Notes under the pieces: generated by a model
Seen by the model: the letters and a program-made list of their open reading frames with translations, nothing else
The model's database searches: none
Told to the model about the DNA's origin: nothing
Shown: positions 1-7,551 of the stretch, piece by piece
Layout of the letters: the number at the start of each line of letters is the position of its first letter
Numbering within the stretch: position 1 is the stretch's first letter
Translations under genes and position numbers: made by a program
Source: Cytobacillus oceanisediminis
Lineage (GTDB): Bacteria > Bacillota > Bacilli > Bacillales > Cytobacillaceae
Reading direction: 5' to 3'
DNA length: 64,000 bases
NCBI RefSeq assembly: GCF_004366035.1
Contig: NZ_SOEE01000002.1
Location: forward strand, 62,001-126,000

Positions 1-519
1 CTTAAAGCTGGCCGCCCAGGATCTATGGGAACGGATAAAGGCTTTAGGGCTGCCGGTCGTGCCTGAAGTAAATCCCATATAAAACGGGCTGTTAGTTTCT
101 GAATCGATGTGAAACGAAGCGCTCTGACGGCGAATTTCCTCCAGGGCATCCTCCCAGATAAGCACGAAAGGGTGCAGGCGGGCAATCTGATCATAGTATT
201 CTTTACCTGTGATCACGATAGAAGGGTTGGATATTTCGATCCGCTGGCTAAGTTCTTCGGCCTTCCATTTTAAGTCAAAAGGTACAGCAGTCCATCCAGC
301 CATGGAGGCACCTGTGAATAATTGCAGAAAAGGAATTCCATTTGGCAGCAGGATTGCTGCAGATTTATTGGTTACAGATAAAGAATTAAGCCAGTTAGCA
401 GTTTTGCAGAGATGAGAGCTCCATTCTTTATAGTTTAAAGTTTGGCTTTTCGAAATGATTGCTGCTTTATATGGAGAATCATCGGCTATTTTTTTTATAT
501 TTGCTGTGATATTTGTCAA
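1..519 (-). CDS. Acyl-CoA ligase, YhfT-like (3' part off the window)
   Basis: This is the N-terminal 173 codons of an AMP-forming acyl-CoA synthetase; the gene runs off the left edge. The adenylate-binding motif FTSGTTGSPKAF is readable at positions 1-120, the P-loop-like signature of the ANL superfamily. The start is a TTG at 519 preceded by AAGGAGAGG at a good distance; no ATG fits. It lies 35 bp downstream of bioY on the same strand, the order seen for yhfU-yhfT in Bacillus subtilis, where the pair is under BirA control. It probably activates a fatty or dicarboxylic acid connected with biotin supply; the substrate is not known from sequence. Confidence 0.85.
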   Translation of the reverse strand, partial: MTNITANIKKIADDSPYKAAIISKSQTLNYKEWSSHLCKTANWLNSLSVTNKSAAILLPNGIPFLQLFTGASMAGWTAVPFDLKWKAEELSQRIEISNPSIVITGKEYYDQIARLHPFVLIWEDALEEIRRQSASFHIDSETNSPFYMGFTSGTTGSPKAFIRSHRSWAASFK

Positions 520-554
520 CGGGTTGTTCCTCTCCTTATGGAAAAGGAGACACC

Positions 555-1118
555 TTATAGTGTCTCCAGAGATTTAGAAAATTGCTTATTTATAATCGGA
601 TGCTTGAGCAGTCTGAATACCAGGAATGATGCGAGAGTCGCTTTCAATACATCTCCCGGGATATAAACCAGACTTAATTTGATAGCTTCTGCTAGAGGTA
701 TATTCATCATAAAGGCCTGTACCGGAATTCCAAAAAGATAGATAAGGAATATGCCGACAGTCAGGTTTATGAGCAGGATATTCTTTAATTTTAACGTTTT
801 GAAGCGTGAGAGTAAATACCCGATAAAAAATGCTGTAAGCGGATAGGAAATCAAATACCCTGCACTAGGCCCGAAGAATACACCAATGCCGCCGCGGCCT
901 CCTGATAATAATGGTGCACCCGCAGCAACCAACAGTAAAAACACTGCCATGCTGATTCCGCCAAGTCTGGCGCCTAAAATACCGCCGGCCAAAAGGACAC
1001 CAAGTGTCTGCAGGGTAATCGGAACGGGTGTAAAAGATAGCATGATTGGGGGAACAAGACCAAGTGCTCCCATTACTGCAGCAAATAAAGCCACATAAGT
1101 CATCTCTTTAACTTTCAT
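555..1118 (-). CDS. bioY: Biotin transporter S component BioY
   Basis: A 187-aa hydrophobic protein with about six membrane segments and the family features TPVPITLQTLGVLLAG near residues 31-46 and GGRGGIGVFFGPSAGYL near 73-89. BioY is the substrate-binding S component of the ECF biotin importer and can work with shared EcfAA'T modules, none of which is in this window. Length is normal for the family. An optimal promoter overlapped by a BirA-type inverted repeat precedes it, and an acyl-CoA ligase follows in the same operon. Identification is strong; coupling to biotin repression is inferred from the operator. Confidence 0.95.
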   Translation of the reverse strand: MKVKEMTYVALFAAVMGALGLVPPIMLSFTPVPITLQTLGVLLAGGILGARLGGISMAVFLLLVAAGAPLLSGGRGGIGVFFGPSAGYLISYPLTAFFIGYLLSRFKTLKLKNILLINLTVGIFLIYLFGIPVQAFMMNIPLAEAIKLSLVYIPGDVLKATLASFLVFRLLKHPIINKQFSKSLETL

Positions 1119-1142
1119 AATACCTCTCCAATTCAGATTAAT

Positions 1143-1172
1143 AGGTTAACTGTTTTCATTTTATGGTTAACA
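1143..1172 (-). promoter_or_regulatory. BirA operator candidate upstream of bioY
   Basis: Two GTTAAC-containing half sites (GGTTAAC at 1144-1150 and TGGTTAACA at 1164-1172) are separated by about 14 bp. This matches the arrangement of Bacillus BirA operators. The element overlaps the -10 and spacer of the bioY promoter, so binding of biotinyl-AMP-BirA would block transcription. Confidence 0.75.
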
Positions 1173-1186
1173 TAAAAGTTTGTCAA
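1158..1186 (-). promoter_or_regulatory. Sigma-A promoter of bioY
   Basis: On the minus strand TTGACA (1181-1186) is followed after exactly 17 bp by TAAAAT (1158-1163). The predicted start is about 30 bp before the bioY ribosome-binding site, and the BirA-type repeat covers the spacer and -10. Confidence 0.8.
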
Positions 1187-1356
1187 CCTGAAAAAAACGA
1201 AGTTTACAATTGAGAGAAAGTCAGTTGGTGTAATGCTTGTAAGTCCACCAGTTTATGTTTACTGAATAGCTGCAGCTATTAAATATTAATGTTTATTTTA
1301 TCTAAAATAAATCAAACTAAGCGGGTATCAAAATATTTTATAGGGGGTTATTTAAA

Positions 1357-1497
1357 GTGTCCAGAAAAAACAATACACCATCTGATCAAGTTGACCAAAA
1401 GGAATTATTGGACGATAAAGTGAAAGATGCCAGAAAAAACAACTTTGAAGAGGACCACGTACGCAGGGTTACATCAAATGGTGCACAAGGTCAATAA
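1357..1497 (+). CDS. Small hydrophilic protein, 46 aa
   Basis: A GTG-started reading frame of 46 codons preceded by AGGGGG 8-10 bp upstream and followed by a good terminator hairpin at 1526-1556. The protein is highly charged, rich in Asp, Lys, Gln and Asn, with no membrane segment and no cysteine. I do not recognise the family. Small hydrophilic proteins of this type in Bacillus are often spore or stress proteins, but no sigma-G or sigma-B promoter is clear. The isolated position with its own RBS and terminator supports a real gene; function unknown. Confidence 0.55.
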   Translation: MSRKNNTPSDQVDQKELLDDKVKDARKNNFEEDHVRRVTSNGAQGQ

Positions 1498-1525
1498 GTA
1501 ACACTTAAAAGCTGAGTTGCAAAAT

Positions 1526-1556
1526 TAAAAACCCGTTCTTATGATCGGGTTTTTAT
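1526..1556 (+). terminator. Terminator of the 46-aa gene
   Basis: AAAACCCG (1527-1534) pairs with CGGGTTTT (1546-1553) and is followed by more T residues. Confidence 0.75.
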
Positions 1557-1630
1557 TATTGGTTCAGGAAACGTGTTAACCAAAGGCTGGGGCAATGATA
1601 TAAGAGATAAGATATTTTTTGACTATTCAG

Positions 1631-1658
1631 TTGACTATTCCAGAATATGATTTATGAT
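1631..1658 (+). promoter_or_regulatory. Promoter of the alpha/beta hydrolase gene
   Basis: TTGACT (1631-1636), 16 bp, then TATGAT (1653-1658). The -35 lies in a 12-bp direct repeat: TTGACTATTC also begins at 1619. The doubled element could be a regulator half site, but no partner is identified. Confidence 0.55.
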
Positions 1659-1714
1659 AAGGATAACCGAAACGATGTTTTACTTACAAAACAAACATGT
1701 GTGGAGGTTATAAA

Positions 1715-2533
1715 ATGCCATTTATTGATGTGAATGATTTAACGATTCATTATGAAATAGAAGGAAATGGTGAGCCGCTTGTTATTCTTCATGGGCTGGG
1801 CAACAATTCACAATCCTGGAAAAAGCAGCTGGAAGGGCTGAGTAAGGAATTTACTGTTATCGCCTGGGATGCGCCAGGCTATGGCAAGAGCTCTGATCCT
1901 AGGGAGGAATTTACACAATTCAGCCAATTTGCTGATGTTTTAAAGGGCTTTATTGACGGTTTGCATTATAAAACTGTTAATCTTTTAGGTCATTCAATGG
2001 GTTCAGCCATTGCTCTTGATTTCTGCAGCCGTTATCCTGGAATGGTGACCAGACTGATTATTGCCGATGCCACCCGTGGTGCCGCGGGGCAGAGTCATGA
2101 AGAAAACGAAAGAAAGCTGAAGAATCGCTTACATAATATTAACACAATGGATCCAAAGGAATTGGCCCAATTAAGGGTCAAAGAACTTCTTGCGCCAAAC
2201 CCGGATCCAGAAGTTAAGAAGGAAGCAATACGAATCATGTCCCAGGTGAGGCCGATGGGCTATCGCTCTGTGGCCTTCTCACTTTCAAATTTAAATCAAA
2301 TGGATATTTTACCTTCCATTCTTGTTCCTGTCCTTGTTATTTGCGGGGCATTGGATAAGGTGACTCCTGTAAGCGAATCAGAAATTTTCCATCAGTATAT
2401 CCCTAATACAATTCTAAAAACCATTCCGAAAACAGGGCATTTATGCTATCAGGAGAATCCGGACTATTTTAATGCCCTTATTTTGAATTTTCTGCAGGGA
2501 GCATACAAAAAAGAAGAATTAGCAGAAAGGTAG
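1715..2533 (+). CDS. Alpha/beta hydrolase, possible C-C bond hydrolase
   Basis: A 272-aa alpha/beta-fold hydrolase. Visible are the oxyanion motif HGLGNN (26-31), the nucleophile elbow GHSMGS with Ser94, and the likely acid and base Asp214 (GALDKVTP) and His242 (TGHLCYQ). The start is set at the ATG at 1715 because GGAGG sits 7 bp upstream; an upstream in-frame ATG at 1697 would place that SD inside the gene. In a cluster with a ring-hydroxylating oxygenase and an extradiol dioxygenase the natural guess is hydrolysis of a meta-cleavage product, as done by MhpC/BphD relatives. Sequence alone does not exclude an esterase or lactonase. Confidence 0.85.
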   Translation: MPFIDVNDLTIHYEIEGNGEPLVILHGLGNNSQSWKKQLEGLSKEFTVIAWDAPGYGKSSDPREEFTQFSQFADVLKGFIDGLHYKTVNLLGHSMGSAIALDFCSRYPGMVTRLIIADATRGAAGQSHEENERKLKNRLHNINTMDPKELAQLRVKELLAPNPDPEVKKEAIRIMSQVRPMGYRSVAFSLSNLNQMDILPSILVPVLVICGALDKVTPVSESEIFHQYIPNTILKTIPKTGHLCYQENPDYFNALILNFLQGAYKKEELAER

Positions 2534-2609
2534 TCATAGAGAAATATTTCCTTTTTCTATCCTGGTTTTGTTAATATGTTAGTAAAAATGTAAACAGGGG
2601 GTGACTTGT

Positions 2610-3392
2610 ATGGCAAAAGAGGAGAAAGAGCGGTATAATGCCAATGCTCTTGTTAGGGGATTGGAAATCTTAAAGCTCTTTAATGAAGAGCGTCCAACTA
2701 TGTCACTGGTTGAAATTGCAAAAGAATTGAATGTTAGCCGAACAGTCCCGTATCGATTATTGTATACTCTCCAGTCGCTTGGTTATCTTGACCAGGACGA
2801 AAACTCAAAAAGATATAGTTTAACGCCCCAGGTACTAGAATTGGGCTTTTCCTACTTAAGTACGCTAAAACTTCCGGAAATTGCCCAGCCTTATTTGGAA
2901 ACATTAAGAGATGAAACAGGGGCTTCCTGCCATTTATCTATTCTGGATGGAAATGAAGTGGTGTATGTTGGCAGTGCTCCTGTCAGAGGGGTATCTGCTA
3001 TTAATGTCAATATCGGACTGAGGCTTCCAGCTCATGCAACAGCAAATGGAAAATTGCTGCTTGCCTATCAGCCGCAGGAAAAGCTGAAACAGCTTTTTTA
3101 TGGATCCGAATTGAAGCCGTATACGGATCGGACAAAAACATCTCTGGCTGATTTTCAAAATGAAATTGAAATAATCAGGGAAAATGGATACTCCATTACA
3201 AAAGGAGAACTTCACCATGGTATTCAATCAGTAGCCGCACCAATATTCGATAAAACTGGCAGTATTATGGCTGCTATTAATGTTGTAGCAACAGAGACAA
3301 CATTCCATGATGAGTTTATTGAACAAGTAGCGCTTCCTAAAGTGCTTGAGATTTCAAAAAAGTTATCAGGCTATATGGGATATCATCTATAA
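2610..3392 (+). CDS. IclR-family transcriptional regulator
   Basis: A 260-aa protein with an N-terminal winged helix-turn-helix (about 10-75; MSLVEIAKELNVSRTVPYRLL) and a C-terminal IclR effector domain (about 80-255, with HATANGKLLLAY). I start at the ATG at 2610, 8 bp after GGGGG; a GTG at 2601 lies inside that SD. IclR proteins usually control adjacent aromatic or carboxylate catabolism and sense a small acid. The three copies of an 18-bp inverted repeat downstream (3438, 3538, 5067) are the best candidate operators. It stands between the hydrolase and the MFS importer, all on the plus strand. Confidence 0.9.
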   Translation: MAKEEKERYNANALVRGLEILKLFNEERPTMSLVEIAKELNVSRTVPYRLLYTLQSLGYLDQDENSKRYSLTPQVLELGFSYLSTLKLPEIAQPYLETLRDETGASCHLSILDGNEVVYVGSAPVRGVSAINVNIGLRLPAHATANGKLLLAYQPQEKLKQLFYGSELKPYTDRTKTSLADFQNEIEIIRENGYSITKGELHHGIQSVAAPIFDKTGSIMAAINVVATETTFHDEFIEQVALPKVLEISKKLSGYMGYHL

Positions 3393-3407
3393 GAATAGAA
3401 TTATGGT

Positions 3408-3440
3408 TAAAAAGCTTGCAGCTGCTGCAAGCTTTTTTGT
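3408..3440 (+). terminator. Terminator of the iclR-type gene
   Basis: AAAAAGCTTGCAG and CTGCAAGCTTTTTT form a 13-bp stem with a 3-nt loop and a T-run. The first copy of the 18-bp operator starts at the end of this T-run. Confidence 0.9.
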
Positions 3441-3455
3441 TTTGTATATAAAACA
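3438..3455. promoter_or_regulatory. Operator copy 1: TGTTTTGTATATAAAACA
   Basis: An 18-bp imperfect palindrome with TGTTTT/AAAACA arms, identical to copies at 3538 and 5067. It lies exactly 100 bp upstream of copy 2 and 35 bp before the -35 of the MFS gene. IclR proteins often bind two sites; this upstream copy could support looping or activation. Confidence 0.7.
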
Positions 3456-3489
3456 TTTTTTAGTAAATAAAACAAATTGAAATTTCTTA

Positions 3490-3518
3490 TTGACTCAATT
3501 TTCGAAAAACTTTACACT
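3490..3518 (+). promoter_or_regulatory. Promoter of the MFS transporter gene
   Basis: TTGACT (3490-3495), 17 bp, TACACT (3513-3518). The operator at 3538 begins 20 bp after the -10, so a bound protein would block the early transcribed region. Confidence 0.75.
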
Positions 3519-3537
3519 ATTGATAAGTGGTAAACAT

Positions 3538-3555
3538 TGTTTTGTATATAAAACA
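3538..3555. promoter_or_regulatory. Operator copy 2: TGTTTTGTATATAAAACA
   Basis: Identical to the copies at 3438 and 5067. It starts 48 bp after the first base of the -35 box, exactly as at the cupin promoter. The preceding bases AAACAT are also shared with copy 3. Confidence 0.8.
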
Positions 3556-3637
3556 AAAAAATCACTGAAAGGAGGGCAAAAAATACCACCCAAAAAAAAT
3601 TTTTTTATGAAGTATAATATTTGAGAATCGAACGTAA

Positions 3638-3652
3638 TTGAAAGCGGTTGCA
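3638..3652 (+). promoter_or_regulatory. cre site in the MFS leader
   Basis: TTGAAAGCGGTTGCA fits the degenerate CcpA consensus WTGNAANCGNWNNCW. Lying about 110 bp downstream of the predicted transcription start, it would act as a roadblock giving carbon catabolite repression of uptake. Confidence 0.6.
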
Positions 3653-3685
3653 AAAATGAATATGTTTCTTGAAAGGGGATCACAA

Positions 3686-4963
3686 ATGCTGAAAGGGAAC
3701 AAAAGATGGCTCTATATTGCAGTGCCTATATTCTTTTTCTGGTTTTTTGGACAAATTGATAAACTGGGAATCTCGGTTATTCAAACGGATCCTGGCTTCC
3801 TTAGTGATCTGGGGCTAACAGGGGCAGACAAAAATGCCAAAATTGGCTTAATAACATTTATCTTTACAATTTCTTACGCCGTTTCAAATATATTTTGGGG
3901 CTTTGTTATTGATAAAGCAGGTCCGCGGAAAACGGCAGTATTCGGGCTGTTCATTTGGACTGCGACTATGATTGCAGGCGGTTTGGCATCTTCTTATGAG
4001 ATGTTTTTAATCAGCAGGGTAATCCTTGGATTTGGTGAAGGGATGATGATTCCTGTTTGCGGAAAATTCATTTCAAATTGGTTTAACCAGCGGGAACTTG
4101 GCCGGGCACAATCAACCTGGCTCGCGGGCAATTATTTCGGACCTGCCTGTGGAGCTGTTATTTTGACTTTAGTGCTTGCTACTTTCCATTGGGAAGCTGC
4201 GTTTTTCTTCCTGGCTGCTTTTAATCTATTTATTGTTATTCCAATGTTTTGGTTCCTTACTAGGGATACACCTGAACAACATTATGCAATTGATAAGGAA
4301 GAGCTTGCGTATATCCGCAAGTCTGATGGCACTGAAAAACCAAAGAAAAGCTTTGCACAGGACTACCGCTATTGGATCGTCTGGTTTGGCATGTTAATGT
4401 CATCGTTTTTGTTTTTCGGAATCAGCATTTGGCTCCCTACTTATCTCGTTGAGGCGAAAAGTTTCTCAAGAGAAGCAATGACGGGGATTACCTCATTATC
4501 CTGGCTATTTGCTCTAGGCTTTGTATTATCCTGCGGATTTTTGGCAGACAAAACAAGACGTCCAAGCTTGCTGGCCACGATTCTGTTCAGTTTAACGGCA
4601 GTCTTCTTAACGGCAGCTATTTTTGCACCACATCCGGTTCTGGCTGGTATTTGTATGGGACTTGCAATGGGAACTCAAGGCGGGGTCTTCCATTTAAGCA
4701 ATTTATTTATCGTAAAATTTTCGACCCCGGAAACAGCAGGGCGTGCTGCAGGTCTTATGGGATTCACAAATATTTTAGGCGGTTTTTCAAGCTATATCAT
4801 GGGATGGATGAGAGACCTTGCAGGCGGGGATTTTGGCCCATCTATCGTTATGCTTATTATTGCAGCAAGCTTAGGCTTTATCGCATATATATTCACAATC
4901 AAAAAAGAGGCAGCGGAACTTCGGATTGAGCAATTTCCTCCAAATAGAAAGGTAATTGTGTAA
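3686..4963 (+). CDS. MFS transporter, organic anion symporter type
   Basis: A 425-aa, 12-segment major facilitator. The start WFFGQIDKLGISVIQTDPGF, the cytoplasmic loop GFVIDKAGPRKTAVFG between segments 2 and 3, and the second-half loop GFLADKTRRPSLLA are typical of the anion:cation symporter group that takes up aromatic acids and sugar acids. I start at the ATG at 3686 (AAAGGGGAT 6 bp upstream). It has its own promoter, operator and cre site between the iclR-type gene and the cupin gene, so it is probably the importer for the substrate of the aromatic cluster. The substrate is not deducible. Confidence 0.88.
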   Translation: MLKGNKRWLYIAVPIFFFWFFGQIDKLGISVIQTDPGFLSDLGLTGADKNAKIGLITFIFTISYAVSNIFWGFVIDKAGPRKTAVFGLFIWTATMIAGGLASSYEMFLISRVILGFGEGMMIPVCGKFISNWFNQRELGRAQSTWLAGNYFGPACGAVILTLVLATFHWEAAFFFLAAFNLFIVIPMFWFLTRDTPEQHYAIDKEELAYIRKSDGTEKPKKSFAQDYRYWIVWFGMLMSSFLFFGISIWLPTYLVEAKSFSREAMTGITSLSWLFALGFVLSCGFLADKTRRPSLLATILFSLTAVFLTAAIFAPHPVLAGICMGLAMGTQGGVFHLSNLFIVKFSTPETAGRAAGLMGFTNILGGFSSYIMGWMRDLAGGDFGPSIVMLIIAASLGFIAYIFTIKKEAAELRIEQFPPNRKVIV

Positions 4964-5018
4964 AAGTTTTATATTTGAAACGAAGTTTTAATAATTTAAT
5001 TTTTCTCAATATTTTTAA

Positions 5019-5047
5019 TTGACATATTAAATATTGGGATTTATTAT
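5019..5047 (+). promoter_or_regulatory. Promoter of the cupin gene and probably the catabolic operon
   Basis: TTGACA (5019-5024), 17 bp, TATTAT (5042-5047). The 18-bp operator follows at 5067, again 20 bp after the -10. No comparable promoter was seen between the cupin and the extradiol dioxygenase genes, so this may serve the whole operon to 15.3 kb. Confidence 0.8.
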
Positions 5048-5066
5048 TAACCTGTAAGTAAAACAT

Positions 5067-5084
5067 TGTTTTGTATATAAAACA
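5067..5084. promoter_or_regulatory. Operator copy 3: TGTTTTGTATATAAAACA
   Basis: Identical to the copies at 3438 and 3538, in the same position relative to its promoter as copy 2. Likely binding site of the IclR-type protein encoded at 2610-3392. Confidence 0.8.
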
Positions 5085-5109
5085 TTAAAAGGATTAGGAG
5101 TGATATTAA

Positions 5110-5646
5110 ATGTCAGCAGAAAAATTTGATGTGCAAGCTTTCGAAAAAAAATATGTAGCACGGCTGGAAGACCGGTCACTGGACTGGAATGTTCTTAAAT
5201 TTCAAGAAGAAATTGATCCAAAATACAAAAGGGCGCAAATGAGATATATTGGCCGCGGAGCTACAGCGAATAATGATTCAAATGTAATTGCAGCGGAACA
5301 TTTTACACTCAGCACGATGGTGCTTCCAGCTGGATGTGTTGGACCTCTGCATCTTCACGATGATGTGGAAGAAGTATTTTTTATTCTTAAAGGGAGTGTA
5401 AAGGCTCTTATTCAGGAACAAGGCAAGGATGAAGTTCATGAAATTCGTTTAAATGAGCGTGACTGCATCAGTTCTCCTCCGGGAGTGTACCGCGGAATTC
5501 ATAATGATGGCGATGAAGAAGCGTTAATGCTGGTAATGCTTGGAGCAGTAAAACCAAATCTTCCTACATATCCGAAAGGGAGTGCTCTTGAAGAGCTGCG
5601 CATTCAGCGTGCGAAAGAGAGAGAAGCTATCATCAACGGAAAATAA
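5110..5646 (+). CDS. Cupin-domain protein
   Basis: A 178-aa single-domain cupin. Motif 1 is GPLHLHDDVEEVFFILKGSV (two His, one Glu, Gly) near residues 79-98, and motif 2 lies around PPGVYRGIHNDGDEEALML (near 126-144), with the His that completes a metal site. It may be a small dioxygenase, isomerase or decarboxylase, or a ligand-binding protein. It is the first gene after an operator-controlled promoter, so it is presumably part of the aromatic pathway. The exact reaction cannot be assigned. Confidence 0.85.
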   Translation: MSAEKFDVQAFEKKYVARLEDRSLDWNVLKFQEEIDPKYKRAQMRYIGRGATANNDSNVIAAEHFTLSTMVLPAGCVGPLHLHDDVEEVFFILKGSVKALIQEQGKDEVHEIRLNERDCISSPPGVYRGIHNDGDEEALMLVMLGAVKPNLPTYPKGSALEELRIQRAKEREAIINGK

Positions 5647-5679
5647 TAGTTTCTGAAAAACTTGGATTCTAATGAATAC

Positions 5680-5724
5680 AACCGGGATGGTCCGCTAATT
5701 TAACTCTGCCGGGTCATCCCGGTT
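5680..5724 (+). terminator. Hairpin between cupin and extradiol dioxygenase genes
   Basis: AACCGGGATG (5680-5689) pairs perfectly with CATCCCGGTT (5715-5724). The following bases (CCTTTAATAAAA) are a poor U-tract, so this may be a leaky terminator or an mRNA-processing hairpin that lowers expression of the downstream genes. Confidence 0.55.
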
Positions 5725-5798
5725 CCTTTAATAAAAAATGTTTCCTCGGCAGCCAATGATCGGAGGATTGTAAATCTATTATTTTGGAGGTGCATGGG

Positions 5799-6713
5799 AT
5801 GTTAGGTATAACTCACTTGAGGCATATAAGTCTCATTACTCCAGTTCTTGAGGAGCAGGCTGAGTTTTACGAGAAAATTTGGGGTCTTGATAAGGTATCC
5901 GAAGATGGGGATTCTGTCAATTTCAGGGGTGCTGGTTCAGAGAATCATATTTTAAATTTGAAGCGGGGAGAGAAAGCAGGGCTTCACCATATTGCATTTG
6001 GAATGGTTGATAAGAACGCTGTTGACAGGGCTGCGGAGATTCTCGCTTCCAAAGGTATCCCGATTATTTCACCACCGGGCTATTTAAATGAAGAAGGCAA
6101 AGGGTACGGCCTTCGCTTTGCTGATCCGGAAAACCGCTGCATTGAACTTTCAGCATGGGTGGAAATGCACACGACAATTTGGAATAAGAAGAATGTTGAT
6201 CCGGTCAAGCTGAATCATGTGGTCATGAATACGGCAGACCTGGATATGATTACAGACTTTTATACAAATATATTAGGATTCAAGGTTACTGATTGGAGTG
6301 AACACCAAATGTCTTTCCTGCGCTGCAACAGGAAGCATCACTCAATTGCCTTCAATCAGGACCAGCATGCATCTGTCAATCATATTGCCTATGAGGTAGA
6401 CACAGTGGACGAAGTCATGCGGGGGATTTCAAACGTCAGAAAAGCAGGTTATCAGGAGCTTTGGGGGCCTGGACGCCATGGACCGGGAAATAACATATTC
6501 TGTTACTTTCAGGATCCTGCCAAATTTGTCATGGAATACACTTGTTATCTAGAAACCATTGAAGATGAGGAAGAATGGGTGGCTCGAGTATGGAAAAGGG
6601 TTCCACACCTGATGGATCAATGGGGAATAGCCGGTCCTCCCAAACCGGAAGCACGTGCAGCGATGGGCGGAAAGCCTGATCCAGGCTGGGTTAACGTGAA
6701 TGCATTAACCTAA
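5799..6713 (+). CDS. Extradiol ring-cleavage dioxygenase (VOC, type I)
   Basis: A 304-aa two-domain vicinal-oxygen-chelate dioxygenase of the catechol 2,3-dioxygenase/BphC type. The C-terminal domain keeps the expected iron ligands: His140 (LNHVVMN), His195 (VNHIAYEV) and Glu246 (FVMEYTC), plus the signature around His227 to Glu246 (GRHGPGNN, then YFQDPAKFVME). The N-terminal domain (1-115) is a degenerate VOC copy. The start at ATG 5799 follows GGAGGTG by 6 bp. It should open the ring of the catechol made by the Rieske dioxygenase and dihydrodiol dehydrogenase. The meta-cleavage role is well supported; the substrate is unknown. Confidence 0.9.
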   Translation: MLGITHLRHISLITPVLEEQAEFYEKIWGLDKVSEDGDSVNFRGAGSENHILNLKRGEKAGLHHIAFGMVDKNAVDRAAEILASKGIPIISPPGYLNEEGKGYGLRFADPENRCIELSAWVEMHTTIWNKKNVDPVKLNHVVMNTADLDMITDFYTNILGFKVTDWSEHQMSFLRCNRKHHSIAFNQDQHASVNHIAYEVDTVDEVMRGISNVRKAGYQELWGPGRHGPGNNIFCYFQDPAKFVMEYTCYLETIEDEEEWVARVWKRVPHLMDQWGIAGPPKPEARAAMGGKPDPGWVNVNALT

Positions 6714-6736
6714 AGATATTTGAAAGGGGTATCGTG

Positions 6737-7528
6737 ATGGACTTTGGTTTAAAAGGAAAAACAGCAGTCATAATGGGCGGGACTTCGGGAGTTGGCCTCA
6801 AAACAGCAGAAATGTTCCTTCAGGAAGGTGCCAATGTGGCGGTATGCGGCAGAAATGCAGAGAGGAAGGATAAAGCCTTTGACCATTTATTGCTATACGG
6901 ATCCAGGGAGTCAATCCTTGCTGCCTCTTGTAATGTAACAAATAAAGAGGATGTTATTCGTTTTGTCGATTCGGCAGCATCCCGATTTCAGGGAATTGAT
7001 ATTTTAGTTAATGCAGCCGGACAAAGTGTTATGGGCCATTTCTTCGATATTACAGACGAGCAATGGCAGGAACAGATTCAATTAAAATATTTTGCCATTA
7101 TCCACGCGGTACGTGCTGTTCATCCTTATTTAGTGAAGCGCGGAGGCGGAAGGATCATCAATATTAATGCGACGCTTGCAAAGGAACCTGAAAGACATAT
7201 GGTTGCCACAGCCGCAACAAGGGCAGGTCTTTTAAACTTAAGTAAAACGCTTTCCCAAGAGCTTGCATCAGACAATATCCTGGTCAACTCCGTAAGTCTT
7301 GGCCTAATCCGTACCGACCAGTGGGAACGCAGACGATTGAAAAATGCACCTGATATGGATCCCGAAGAATATTACAAAGATCTTGCAGCAAAGCGGGAGA
7401 TACCGCTGGGCAGGGTTGGAGAAGCAGAAGAAGTAGCCAGTGTCATTCTCTTTTTAGCCTCAAAGCAGGCAAGTTATGTTTCAGGATCAACCATTGAAAC
7501 AGCTGGAGCGCTGGGGAAAGCGCTTTAA
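6737..7528 (+). CDS. SDR-fold protein lacking the YxxxK catalytic pair
   Basis: A 263-aa short-chain dehydrogenase/reductase. The cofactor motif GGTSGVG (near 15-21) and the NAAG-type motif (NAAGQSVMG) are intact. In the catalytic region, where classical members have Ser ~ YxxxK, this protein reads NATLAK and then TAATRAG, so Tyr appears as Thr and Lys as Arg. The rest of the fold, including the C-terminal ASYVSGSTIETAG segment, is conserved. It may be a divergent dehydrogenase, a lyase or isomerase using the nucleotide structurally, or a non-catalytic partner. ATG 6737 follows GGGG by 7 bp. It lies in the operon between the extradiol and ThDP-enzyme genes. Confidence 0.82.
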   Translation: MDFGLKGKTAVIMGGTSGVGLKTAEMFLQEGANVAVCGRNAERKDKAFDHLLLYGSRESILAASCNVTNKEDVIRFVDSAASRFQGIDILVNAAGQSVMGHFFDITDEQWQEQIQLKYFAIIHAVRAVHPYLVKRGGGRIININATLAKEPERHMVATAATRAGLLNLSKTLSQELASDNILVNSVSLGLIRTDQWERRRLKNAPDMDPEEYYKDLAAKREIPLGRVGEAEEVASVILFLASKQASYVSGSTIETAGALGKAL

Positions 7529-7551
7529 TTTCAAGCAAAGGCAGGAATGTA

